Assembly: GCF_016862195.1 (NCBI RefSeq)
Contig: NZ_BOMM01000008.1
Span: 186,001-250,000, forward strand
Reading direction: 5' to 3'
Length of the DNA stretch: 64,000 nt
From: Paractinoplanes ferrugineus
GTDB lineage: Bacteria > Actinomycetota > Actinomycetes > Mycobacteriales > Micromonosporaceae
The position numbers and the translations under genes were made by a program. The notes beneath the pieces were generated by a model. It was not told the origin of the DNA and ran no database searches. It saw nothing but the letters and a program-made list of their open reading frames with translations. The number at the start of each line of letters is the position of its first letter. The stretch's first letter is position 1. This document shows positions 25,451 to 33,860 of this stretch, one piece after another.

Positions 25451-28297
25451 ATGCCGGTCGCCGTGATCTTCGGCGGGTGGATGGTGGCCCTCGGGGCGGC
25501 CTTCTCCCTGATGCCCTCCGCGCAGCCGGCCCTGCACCTCGCGGCCGGTCTGTCGGCCATCGCCGCGATCCTTCTCGGCGTACGCCGCAACCGGGCCGAC
25601 GACCGCGACCCGTGGAGCCTGCTGGGAGCGGCCGTCCTCGCCTCGGCCCTCGGCGTGGTCGCGTACGGGTCGGACAGCCCGCGCGTACATCAGCTCGGAG
25701 CTGGTCTGCTCCTTGCCGCCTACCCGGCCCTGGCCGGGGTTCTCTGGATCTTCATCCGGCGCCGGACCGGGCGGGTCGGTGACCGGGCCGCTCTACTCGA
25801 CGCGCTGATCCTCACCACCGGCGGCGCCCTGCTCGGCTGGACCTTCCTGCTCGGCCCGCGGGCCGCGGCGGGGGACTGGCTGATGTTCGCCTACCCGGCC
25901 GGCGACCTGCTCTGCCTCGGCGTGCTGTTGCGCCTGCTGACCGCGGCCGGTCGCCGGGTGCCGGCCGGCGGTCTGCTCGGGGCCGGTGTGTCGGTGATGC
26001 TGGTCGCCGATGTCGGCTCCGAGCTCGGCCGGCTCAGCGACAGCGTGTCGGTGCTGGGCCGCTTCGCGCTCTATGCCGCGGCCGGCCTGGCCGCCCTGCA
26101 CCCGTCGATGACCGAGCTGAGCCGGCCGGCCGAGCGGACCCCGGCCGAGGGCAGCCGGCGTCGGCTCGCGCTGCTCGGGCTGGTCGCCCCGGTGGTCCTG
26201 CTGACCGGTGACCCGACCGCGGTGGCGGTGCTCAGCGCGCTGATGTTCCTGCTGGTCCTGGCCCGGATGGCGGGGATCATGCGGAACCACCGCCGGGCGC
26301 TGGCCCGAGAGCGGGCGCTGCGCGAGGCGTCGGCGGCGCTGGTGTCGGCGGCCGACGTGGAGGCGGTCGCCGACGCCGTACGCATCGCGGTGGCCGATCT
26401 GCTGCCGCCCGGCACCCCGCACGGGGTCGTGCTCGCCATGCCGTTCGCCCAGGACGAGCCGGTCTCGGCGGGCGCCGCCGCGCAGGCCGCCGTCGACCGG
26501 GAGGCCGGCACCGTGGCGCGGATCGTCGCGACCCGGGACGTCGACTGGGCGGTCCAGGTGCGGCTCACCCAGTTCAGCACCGCGCTGCGCTGTCCGATGG
26601 TGCTGCGGGACCGCCCCACCACGGCCGAGCCACTGGTCGGCGTGCTGCACGTGGCCGCGCCGGACGACGAGCTGCCGGGTCTGCGCCGGGCCATCGAGGT
26701 GCTCGCCGGGCAGGCCGCGCTCGCCCTCGAACGCATCGAGCTCGTCCGGGAGGTGGCCCGCCGGGACAGCGAGAACTACTTCCGGGCGCTGGTGCGGAAC
26801 ACGGCGGACGTCATCCTGATCGTCGACGAGGACGAGAGCATCCGGTACGCGAGCCCGTCCGCCGTACGCGTGCTGGGGTTCGATCCGTCGGGCAAGTCGC
26901 TGCCCTCGGTGCTGGAGCCGGCCGAAATCGTGCTCGAGGTGCAGTGCTCGGACCTGCGCGACGACCCGACCGTGGCGGGGCTCGTCTACACCCTGCGGGA
27001 CGTCACCGAGCAGCGCCGGCTCGAGGAGAAACTCACCCACCAGGCCTTCCACGACGCGATGACCGGGCTCGCCAACCGCACGCTCTTCCAGGACCGGCTC
27101 GAGCACGCGCTCGCCCGCGGTGCCCGGGACGGTTCCCTGGTCGGCGTCCTCTTCATCGACCTCGACGACTTCAAGATGGTCAACGACACGCACGGCCACG
27201 CGGCCGGTGACGCGCTGCTCACCGAGGTGGCCAAGCGGATCGCCCGGGCGTTGCGCGCCGACGACACCGCCTCCCGCCTCGGTGGTGACGAGTTCGCCGC
27301 GCTCATCGAGAACGTCCGTGACCCGGTCGCCGTCGAGGAGACCGCCACCCGCATCCTGACCGCCCTCGCCGAGCCGGTGGTGGTCGACGGGTCCGGCCTG
27401 ACGGTGACCGCGGTGGCCAGCATCGGCATCACCGTGACCCCGGAGGCCGCCGAGGCCGACGAACTGCTGCGCCAGGCCGACCTCGCGCTGTACGTGGCCA
27501 AGGGCGCCGGCAAGAACCAGTGGCGCCGTTTCGAGTCGCGACAGCACGGCGCCATGGTGGAGCGGGTCGAACTGCGGTCCGCCCTCGAACACGCCGTTCA
27601 CGAGGGCCACTTCCTGCTCAACTACCAGCCGATCGTGGACCTGTCGTCGGACCGGCCGGTCGGCTTCGAGGCCCTGGTCCGCTGGTATCACCCGAACCGT
27701 GGGGTGGTGGCGCCGGCCGAGTTCATCGCGGTCGCCGAGGAGAGCGGTCTGATCGTGCCGATCGGCCGGTGGGTGCTCCAGCAGGCGCTGCACACGGTCG
27801 CGCAGTGGCGCCACGTGCTGCCGGCGGACCGCCAGCCGTACGTCAGCGTCAACGTCTCGGTGCGGCAGTTCCGGGAGACCGGTTTCGTCGCCGAGATCCG
27901 GGCCGCGCTCGAGGCCGCCGGGGTGCCGCCGCACGCGCTCATGCTGGAGCTCACCGAGTCGGTGCTGACCGGGGACCAGGACCCGGTCTGGCGCGACCTG
28001 GCGGAGTTGCGCACCTATGGCGTACGGGTGGCGATCGACGACGTCAGCTCTCCGCCGGCCGGGGATCTGACCGGGCGGCCGATCGACGTACTCAAGATCG
28101 TCAGCGCCGCGCCCGATGTCGTCGAGCTCGCCCGTTCGCTGAACCTCACCGTGATCGCCGAGGGCGTCGAGTCGTCCGCCTACCGCGACCTGCTCGCCGC
28201 GCTGGGCTGCCGGCTCGGCCAGGGTTACCTGTGGTCGAGTCCGGTCGACGGCACCGAGGCGCTGAGTCAGATGGCCGCGACGATCGTCCGGGTCTAG
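25451..28297 (+). CDS. Membrane GGDEF-EAL protein with GAF/PAS region
   Basis: About 948 residues. Order: seven or eight membrane helices (about residues 1-280), a GAF-like region, a shortened PAS region (NTADVILIVDEDESIRYASPSA), GGDEF with intact RLGGDEFAAL (about residue 610), then EAL with FEALVRW (about 739). The EAL loop-6 motif is damaged: the usual DDFGTGYSSL is IDDVSSPP and the nearby KID is KIV. So cyclic-di-GMP synthesis is likely, while hydrolysis may be lost. ATG 25451 is preceded by an adjacent GTG, so the start may shift by one codon. The signal is unknown. Confidence 0.82.
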   Translation: MPVAVIFGGWMVALGAAFSLMPSAQPALHLAAGLSAIAAILLGVRRNRADDRDPWSLLGAAVLASALGVVAYGSDSPRVHQLGAGLLLAAYPALAGVLWIFIRRRTGRVGDRAALLDALILTTGGALLGWTFLLGPRAAAGDWLMFAYPAGDLLCLGVLLRLLTAAGRRVPAGGLLGAGVSVMLVADVGSELGRLSDSVSVLGRFALYAAAGLAALHPSMTELSRPAERTPAEGSRRRLALLGLVAPVVLLTGDPTAVAVLSALMFLLVLARMAGIMRNHRRALARERALREASAALVSAADVEAVADAVRIAVADLLPPGTPHGVVLAMPFAQDEPVSAGAAAQAAVDREAGTVARIVATRDVDWAVQVRLTQFSTALRCPMVLRDRPTTAEPLVGVLHVAAPDDELPGLRRAIEVLAGQAALALERIELVREVARRDSENYFRALVRNTADVILIVDEDESIRYASPSAVRVLGFDPSGKSLPSVLEPAEIVLEVQCSDLRDDPTVAGLVYTLRDVTEQRRLEEKLTHQAFHDAMTGLANRTLFQDRLEHALARGARDGSLVGVLFIDLDDFKMVNDTHGHAAGDALLTEVAKRIARALRADDTASRLGGDEFAALIENVRDPVAVEETATRILTALAEPVVVDGSGLTVTAVASIGITVTPEAAEADELLRQADLALYVAKGAGKNQWRRFESRQHGAMVERVELRSALEHAVHEGHFLLNYQPIVDLSSDRPVGFEALVRWYHPNRGVVAPAEFIAVAEESGLIVPIGRWVLQQALHTVAQWRHVLPADRQPYVSVNVSVRQFRETGFVAEIRAALEAAGVPPHALMLELTESVLTGDQDPVWRDLAELRTYGVRVAIDDVSSPPAGDLTGRPIDVLKIVSAAPDVVELARSLNLTVIAEGVESSAYRDLLAALGCRLGQGYLWSSPVDGTEALSQMAATIVRV

Positions 28298-28492
28298 CGC
28301 GGACGGGGGCGGGCGCAGGCCGTCGAGGGTGAACGCCAGCGCCCGCCGCCACGCCTCCGGGCCCGGCTGGGTCTCGCCGGTTATCAGGTTGCCGTCGTCG
28401 CGCGCGACGAGGAACGGCTGAAGGTCCTCGTCGCCGAACTCGCCGCGGCGGGCATCGAAGCGGCGGCCTTCCCGGCCGACCTGCGCGACCTT
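28298..28492. pseudogene. Decayed coding sequence between GGDEF-EAL and SDR genes
   Basis: 195 bp with no intact gene, but both strands read like protein. On the plus strand (about 28365-28490) the translation GLAGYQVAVVARDEERLKVL resembles the start of an SDR, without its glycine motif. On the minus strand the translation ends in AWRRALAFTLDGLRP, which resembles the C-terminus of a TetR regulator and lies directly downstream of the minus-strand SDR, a common order. Neither reading has both a start and a stop. I infer a gene remnant; which strand is the true one is undecided. Confidence 0.35.
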
Positions 28493-29245
28493 CTAGGGAC
28501 GGCCCTTGACCTCGCGGCGGGACGAGGCGTACCCGGCGAAGATGCGGTCGGTCAACGCCGGGAGCGCGTTGGCCAGGGTGATCGCCGGACGATATTTGAA
28601 CGGCACGACGATCCGGCGCCGGGGCCGATCCAGGGCGCTCTCGACGGCCGCCGCGACGATGCCGGGGCCGGGCAGTCCGCGGCGCATCTTGGTGAGGTCG
28701 GTGGCGATGAAGCCGGGTTCGACGAGGGTCACGCCGATGCCGGTGCCGGCCAGTTCGCGGCGTACCGAGTCGGTCATGCCGCGCAGGGCGAACTTCGTGG
28801 CCGAGTAGGTGCCGCCGATGCCGATCTCGCCGGCCACCGAGCCGATGTTGACGATCGAGCCGGAGCGCTGTTCCTTCATGATGGGCACGACGGCGCGCAT
28901 CAGGCGGATCGGGGCCATCAGGTTGACCTCGATCAGCTTGGCCACCAGGTCGTCGTCGGCCAGGATCGATGCCACGCCACCCACCCCGGCGTTGTTGACC
29001 AGTCCGTCGATCCGGCCGGTGACCGAGCGCGCGCGCTCGACGAGCGCGGTGATCTGGGCCGGATCGCGGACGTCGGTGGGCACCACGACCGCTTCGCCGC
29101 CACGTCCGCGAATCTCGGTCGCGACCGTTTCCAATTCGTCGGCCCGGCGGGCGGCGAGCACCACGGTCGTGGCGCCACGGCCGATCCGGGTTGCCGTCTC
29201 CCGGCCGATTCCGCTTGATGCCCCGGTGACGATTACGACCCGCAT
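28493..29245 (-). CDS. Short-chain dehydrogenase/reductase (SDR)
   Basis: 250 residues. The cofactor motif is VTGASSGIGRETA at residues 6-18, then NNAGVGG and the catalytic Ser...Tyr-x3-Lys seen as IGSVAGEIG and YSATKFALRG. This is a classical SDR, probably using NADP. The ATG at 29245 follows GGAAAGAGG at a good distance. The substrate is unknown. A strong hairpin separates it from lsr2 upstream on the same strand. Confidence 0.88.
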   Translation of the reverse strand: MRVVIVTGASSGIGRETATRIGRGATTVVLAARRADELETVATEIRGRGGEAVVVPTDVRDPAQITALVERARSVTGRIDGLVNNAGVGGVASILADDDLVAKLIEVNLMAPIRLMRAVVPIMKEQRSGSIVNIGSVAGEIGIGGTYSATKFALRGMTDSVRRELAGTGIGVTLVEPGFIATDLTKMRRGLPGPGIVAAAVESALDRPRRRIVVPFKYRPAITLANALPALTDRIFAGYASSRREVKGRP

Positions 29246-29264
29246 CCGCGCCTCTTTCCGAAGA

Positions 29265-29298
29265 AAACGGCGCCCCCGCGAGCGCGGGGACGCCGTTT
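29265..29298 (-). terminator. Intrinsic terminator downstream of lsr2
   Basis: AAACGGCG and CCCCGCG on the left (29265-29280) pair with CGCGGGG and CGCCGTTT on the right (29283-29298). On the minus strand the hairpin ends in a T-rich run (TTTTCTTC), so it should stop lsr2 transcription before the SDR gene. Confidence 0.85.
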
Positions 29299-29317
29299 AT
29301 CCGACGATCGGATCAAT

Positions 29318-29662
29318 CTATCGCTTGCTGTGGTAAGCCTCGACGATGTGGCTCGGGATGCGGCCGCGCTCCGAGACCTCCATGCCGTTCTTGTTGGCCC
29401 ACTCGCGGATCGCCTGGTTCTGGTCGCGGCTGGCCCGCCCGGTGCTGGCCGGGGCGCTGCGCCGGGCCGTCGCGACGCCGCCGCTGCGACCCACCCGAGT
29501 GGCCGCGTTGAGGAACGGGTCGAGCGCCTTGCGGAGCTTTCCGGCGTTCTTCTCGGAGAGGTCGATCGTGTAGTTCACACCGTCGAGTCCGAACTCGACG
29601 GTGCGGTCGGCCTCTCCGCCGTCGATGTCGTCGGTCAGAAGGGTTATTACCTGCTTGGCCAT
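29318..29662 (-). CDS. lsr2: Lsr2 nucleoid-associated protein
   Basis: 114 residues. The N-terminal dimerisation half (QVITLLTDDIDGGEADRTVEF) and the C-terminal DNA-binding half with the AT-hook-like RGR (SERGRIPSHIVEAYHS) are both present, joined by a basic Arg/Ser linker. Lsr2 binds AT-rich DNA and silences foreign or specialised genes, the actinobacterial counterpart of H-NS. The ATG follows AGGAG about 10 bases upstream. A terminator follows. It lies opposite the GH12 gene, but no regulatory tie is evident. Confidence 0.95.
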   Translation of the reverse strand: MAKQVITLLTDDIDGGEADRTVEFGLDGVNYTIDLSEKNAGKLRKALDPFLNAATRVGRSGGVATARRSAPASTGRASRDQNQAIREWANKNGMEVSERGRIPSHIVEAYHSKR

Positions 29663-29855
29663 GAGGTGCCTGCTCCTACAACGATGTCATTTGAGTGACG
29701 ACTATGCGCACGCGGCGTGGGCGCCGCGAATGTCGATACGCCTTTATTCTGTCTGCCGCAAGTGGCAATAGCAAATTGCGCGCACTGCATGTCGCAATTC
29801 GTGCGGGCGGGCGCTCGCCCCGGGCACCTGTCCAGATCCGGTCGAGGACAGCTAC

Positions 29856-29902
29856 TTTTCAGCTTCGTGAATGTCCTGTAACGTGTCGTGGGAGCGCTCC
29901 CA
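29856..29902 (+). promoter_or_regulatory. Promoter and CebR-type operator of the GH12 gene
   Basis: TTTTCA (29856-29861) and TAACGT (29879-29884) are 17 bases apart and could be -35 and -10. The perfect palindrome TGGGAGCGCTCCCA (29889-29902) follows directly, covering the expected transcription start. This 14-mer is the CebR operator of Streptomyces, so repression lifted by cello-oligosaccharides is likely for the endoglucanase. Confidence 0.75.
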
Positions 29903-29944
29903 TCGACCCGTCCCCACGGGATTCCCCTCCCAAGGAGCTTCGCA

Positions 29945-31081
29945 ATGAGACGTGCCATCCGAGCCCTCGCGGCCCTCGGCCTCATGGTCGGCAGTGCCGT
30001 TACGGCCTTTGCCGTTGCCGGACCAGCAGCGGCCGACACGCAGATCTGCGATCAGTACGGCTCCACCACCATCGGCGGCCGCTACGTCGTGATGAACAAT
30101 CGCTGGGGCACCTCCGCCCAGCAGTGCATCAACGTCACCGGCAGCGGTTTCTCGATTACCAGCCAGCAGGGCGTGGGCAACACGAGTGGTGCTCCGGTTT
30201 CCTATCCGGCGATCTACCTCGGTTGCCACTACACGAACTGTTCGCCCGGCACCAACCTCCCGATCCAGGTGAGCGCTATTTCCAGCGCCACCAGCAGCAT
30301 CTCCTATCAGTACGTCTCCGGCGCCACCTACGACGCGGCGTACGACATCTGGCTCGACCCGTCGCCCAAGAAAGACGGGGTCAACCAGCAGGAGATCATG
30401 ATCTGGTTCAACCGGCAGGGCTCGATCCAGCCGATCGGCTCGGTCGTCGGCAACGCCACCATCGGCGGCCGGACCTGGCAGGTCTGGCGGGGCAGCAACG
30501 GCTCCAACGCGGTCATCTCGTATGTCGCGCCGTCCCCCATCGCCAGTTGGAGCTTCAGCGTCCTCGACTTCATCAACGACACCAAGAATCGTGGCGCGAT
30601 CACCAGTTCCTGGTACCTGACGAGCATTCAGGCCGGGTTCGAGCCGTGGACCGGTGGCACCGGCCTGGCGGTCACCAACTTCTCGGCCGCGGTGAACGGT
30701 GGCGGACAGTCGACCACCCCGCCGACAACTCGGCCGACGACCCAGCCGACCGGCGGCACGGCCACCGCGTGCCGGGTCACCTACGGCACCAACACGTGGA
30801 ATTCCGGCTTCACCGCCAACGTGACGGTCGCCAATACCGGAAGTAGCACCATCAACGGCTGGAGCCTCGGATTCACGCTTCCGTCCGGGCAGTCCATCAC
30901 GAGTTCCTGGAGCGCGGGCATCACCGGCTCGAGTGGCGCGATCACCGCGCGCAACGTCGAGTACAACGGAACTCTCGCCCCGGGGGCCAACGCGTCCTTC
31001 GGATTCCAGGGCAACTACTCCGGCAGTTTCAGCAAGCCGTCCGCATTCACGCTGAACGGATCGACCTGCACCACGGCGTGA
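29945..31081 (+). CDS. Secreted GH12 endoglucanase with CBM2
   Basis: 378 residues. A signal peptide ends near AAADT (residue 31). The GH12 domain (about 32-255) has the nucleophile Glu in QEIMIWFN and the acid/base Glu in GFEPWTGG. A Thr/Pro linker (TTPPTTRPTTQPT) leads to a C-terminal family 2 cellulose-binding module with WNSGFTANVTVANTG and surface Trp residues. It cuts beta-1,4-glucan outside the cell. ATG 29945 follows AAGGAG. The CebR-type operator sits just upstream. Confidence 0.93.
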   Translation: MRRAIRALAALGLMVGSAVTAFAVAGPAAADTQICDQYGSTTIGGRYVVMNNRWGTSAQQCINVTGSGFSITSQQGVGNTSGAPVSYPAIYLGCHYTNCSPGTNLPIQVSAISSATSSISYQYVSGATYDAAYDIWLDPSPKKDGVNQQEIMIWFNRQGSIQPIGSVVGNATIGGRTWQVWRGSNGSNAVISYVAPSPIASWSFSVLDFINDTKNRGAITSSWYLTSIQAGFEPWTGGTGLAVTNFSAAVNGGGQSTTPPTTRPTTQPTGGTATACRVTYGTNTWNSGFTANVTVANTGSSTINGWSLGFTLPSGQSITSSWSAGITGSSGAITARNVEYNGTLAPGANASFGFQGNYSGSFSKPSAFTLNGSTCTTA

Positions 31082-31095
31082 CCCAGTGACCCGAG

Positions 31096-31129
31096 CCGCC
31101 TCGTCGCCGATTCTCCGGCGCCGGGGCGG
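31096..31129. terminator. Nested hairpin between convergent GH12 and GMC genes
   Basis: Outer pair CCGCC (31096-31100) with GGCGG (31125-31129), inner pair CGCCG (31105-31109) with CGGCG (31116-31120). It lies between two convergent stops and could terminate both. There is no T-run. Confidence 0.45.
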
Positions 31130-31139
31130 TTCGTCCAAT

Positions 31140-32792
31140 TCAGCGGCCGAATGACGTACGGGTGAGGCGTAGCGCGGCGGGCGCGTGCGCCGGAACGGCC
31201 GGCCGCAAAGGGACGATCGGGGGCAACTGCCGATATTCGGAGCCGAGCGCCGGCCGCTGATCCGGATCGTCCTTGTTGGGCCACAACGACATCGCCCGCT
31301 CGGCCATCGCCGTGATGGTCAGCGAGGGATTCACCCCGAGATTGGCGGGCACGGCCGAGCCGTCGACGATGTGCAATCCCGCGTACCCGTAAACGCGGTG
31401 ATAGGGGTCGAGCACGCCGGCCGCGGGTGATTCGCCGATGGTCGCACCGCCGAGAATGTGCGCCGTCATCGGAATGTCGAAGATGTCGCCCACCGTGCCG
31501 CCCGGAAAACCGCCGATCTTGTCGGCGATCCGGCGGACCGCCTCGTGCCCCTGCGGAATCCACGCCGGGTTCGGCTCGCCGTGCCCCGGGGCGGTGGTCA
31601 GCCGGCCGCGCCGGGTGCGCCGCACCGTCAGCGAGTTGTCGAGCGTCTGCATCACCAGCGCGATGATGGTGCGCTCGCTCCAGCGGCGCACCGACAGCGA
31701 ACGGGCCAGGACGTACGGGTGGCGAAGCATCTGACCGAGGAACTTCACCGGCCGGGGGACCCGTCCGCCGCCGTCGACCAGCAGCGTGGCCAGCATTCCC
31801 ATGGCGTTGCTGCCGGGGCCGTAACGGACCGGTTCGATGTGGGTGGTCGAGTCGGGGTGGAACGACGAGGTGATCGCCACGCCCCGGGAGTAGGGGGCCG
31901 GTGGCACCGCGGCGGCCTGCGCGCCGAGCAGCGCCTCCGAGTTGGTGCGGGTCAGCGAGCCGAGCCGGGCGGAGAGGTGCGGGAGCACCCCGGTGTCGCG
32001 CATGGCGTGCAGCAGCCGCTGGGTGCCGAGCGCACCGGCCGACAGGATGACCTGCTTGGCGGTGAATTGCCCGTTGTTCGAGGACAGCAGCCAGCCGTCG
32101 CCCCGCGGCCGCAGGGCGGAGACCTCGGTGTCCGCGTGCACCGTCGCACCGGCCTGCTCGGCCAGGTAGAGGTAGTTGACGTCGAGCCGGTTCTTGGCAC
32201 CGACGCGGCAGCCGATCATGCAGTTGCCGCACTCGGTGCAGCCGGTCCGGGCCGGGCCGACGCCGCCGAAGAACGGATCGGGCACGGTTTTGCCCGGCTC
32301 CCCGAAGAACACCCCCACCGGCGTACGCCGGAACGTCTCACCAACCCCCATGTCCTCCGCCACCGACTTGATGACCAGGTCGGCCGGCGTCATCGTGGGC
32401 TGCTCGGTCACGCCGAGCATGCGGGCGGCCTGGTCGTAACAGGGGGCGAGCTCGGCGGCCCAGTCGGTGATGCCCGACCAGTGCGGGTCGGCGAAGAACG
32501 AGGCGGGCGGACGGTACAGCGTGTTCGCGTACACCAGGGAGCCGCCGCCGACCCCGGCCGCCGACAGCACCACGATGTCTTTCAACAGGGTGATCCGCTG
32601 GATCCCGCGCATGCCGAGGCGCGGCGCCCACAGGAAGTTGCGCAGGTCCCAAGAGGTCTTCGGAAGCGTCTCGGGGGTGAAGCGCCGGCCCGCCTCGAGC
32701 ACGCCGACCCGGTAACCCTTCTCGGTCAGGCGCAGCGCGCTGACGCTGCCGCCGAAGCCGCTGCCCACGATCACGACGTCGTAATCCGCCAT
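31140..32792 (-). CDS. GMC-family FAD oxidoreductase (cholesterol-oxidase-like)
   Basis: 550 residues. The FAD motif is VVIVGSGFGGSVSALRL at the N-terminus, GVGGGSLVYANTL is the GMC signature region and the C-terminal HIVDGSAVPANLGVNPSLT closes the active site. A CTECGNCMIGC motif near residue 190 is a ferredoxin-like Cys cluster (CxxCxxCxxxC) found in some bacterial GMC proteins. The substrate is an alcohol or sterol, not defined by sequence. There is no signal peptide. ATG 32792 is six bases after GATTGT on the minus strand. Confidence 0.88.
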   Translation of the reverse strand: MADYDVVIVGSGFGGSVSALRLTEKGYRVGVLEAGRRFTPETLPKTSWDLRNFLWAPRLGMRGIQRITLLKDIVVLSAAGVGGGSLVYANTLYRPPASFFADPHWSGITDWAAELAPCYDQAARMLGVTEQPTMTPADLVIKSVAEDMGVGETFRRTPVGVFFGEPGKTVPDPFFGGVGPARTGCTECGNCMIGCRVGAKNRLDVNYLYLAEQAGATVHADTEVSALRPRGDGWLLSSNNGQFTAKQVILSAGALGTQRLLHAMRDTGVLPHLSARLGSLTRTNSEALLGAQAAAVPPAPYSRGVAITSSFHPDSTTHIEPVRYGPGSNAMGMLATLLVDGGGRVPRPVKFLGQMLRHPYVLARSLSVRRWSERTIIALVMQTLDNSLTVRRTRRGRLTTAPGHGEPNPAWIPQGHEAVRRIADKIGGFPGGTVGDIFDIPMTAHILGGATIGESPAAGVLDPYHRVYGYAGLHIVDGSAVPANLGVNPSLTITAMAERAMSLWPNKDDPDQRPALGSEYRQLPPIVPLRPAVPAHAPAALRLTRTSFGR

Positions 32793-32852
32793 CGGCCCAC
32801 AATCGCATTACCGGCAGGTAACCACCAGGGGGGCGAAGTGATTTTCCGGTCG

Positions 32853-33860
32853 TCAGGGCCGCAGCAGCACTTTGACGTGTTCGCCGGTGGCGGCGTCGGC
32901 GAACGCGGCCGCGGCCTCGGCCAGCGGTCGCACGGTGGCCAGCTCCGACACCGTCACCGCGCCGGCGGCAAGCAACGCGATCGCCTCGGTGAGGTCTTCG
33001 GGGAGATAGGTGGCACTGCCCTGCAGGCGCAACTGGCTGTCCTGGATCAGCGGCAACGGCACGGTCACCGGCTCCGGCGGCACCCCGACCACGACGATCG
33101 TGCCGCCCTTGTCGGCGATCGCGATGGCCTGGTCCATGGTGGACTGCTCGGCCACGCAGTCGAAGACGACGTCGGCGCTTTCCCCGAGCCGGTCACGCAC
33201 CTGCTCGACGGCATCGGCGGCGGTGGCGTCGACCACCGCGTCCGGCCCGAACTTCGCGGCCCGGTCCCGCGACCGCTGCGACCGTGCCGTCATGACCACC
33301 CGCGCGGCGCCCTGGTGGCGAGCGACCTGCAGGGTGAGCAGGCCGATGGTGCCGGCGCCCAGGATCGCCACGGTGCGTCCGGCAAGCCCGCCGGCGAGCC
33401 GCGCCGCGTGCACGGGGGTGCCGAGCGGCTCGATGAACGCGGCTTGCGTCCAGTCGAGCGAGTCGGGCACCGGATGCAGCCGCCGCTGGTCGACCGTGCA
33501 CAGATCGGCCATCGCGCCCTGCTCGTGGCCGCACCCGAAGAAGCCGAGCCGCTCGCAGAGGTTCTCCCGGCCGGCCCGGCACTGCTTGCACTCCCAGCAG
33601 GGCAGGAACGGCTCGAGCGCGACCCGCTGCCCGGCTCGGAGCCGGGTGACCCCGGCGCCGGTGGCCTCGACGACCCCGGCCAATTCATGACCGGGCCGAT
33701 AGGGAAGCACGATGTTCGGATGCCGCCCCCGCACCGCGTGCACGTCCGACCCGCAGATGCCGGCCAGCACCGGGCGCACCAACACCTCACCCGGACCGGG
33801 CACAGGTGCTTCGACGTCGGCCACCTCGACCCCGCCGGGGGTCACGATCACTTGCCTCAC
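32853..33860 (-). CDS. Zinc-dependent alcohol dehydrogenase
   Basis: 335 residues of the medium-chain dehydrogenase family. The catalytic zinc Cys is in GICGSDVH, the structural zinc Cys set is CWECKQCRAGRENLCE, and the NAD(P) motif is ILGAGTIGLLTLQ. The GTG start (33860-33858) overlaps the TGA of the LuxR gene (33859-33857), so it is translation-coupled with it and probably regulated with it. It acts on an alcohol or polyol; sorbitol- and threonine-type relatives have the same cysteines. Confidence 0.9.
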   Translation of the reverse strand: MRQVIVTPGGVEVADVEAPVPGPGEVLVRPVLAGICGSDVHAVRGRHPNIVLPYRPGHELAGVVEATGAGVTRLRAGQRVALEPFLPCWECKQCRAGRENLCERLGFFGCGHEQGAMADLCTVDQRRLHPVPDSLDWTQAAFIEPLGTPVHAARLAGGLAGRTVAILGAGTIGLLTLQVARHQGAARVVMTARSQRSRDRAAKFGPDAVVDATAADAVEQVRDRLGESADVVFDCVAEQSTMDQAIAIADKGGTIVVVGVPPEPVTVPLPLIQDSQLRLQGSATYLPEDLTEAIALLAAGAVTVSELATVRPLAEAAAAFADAATGEHVKVLLRP

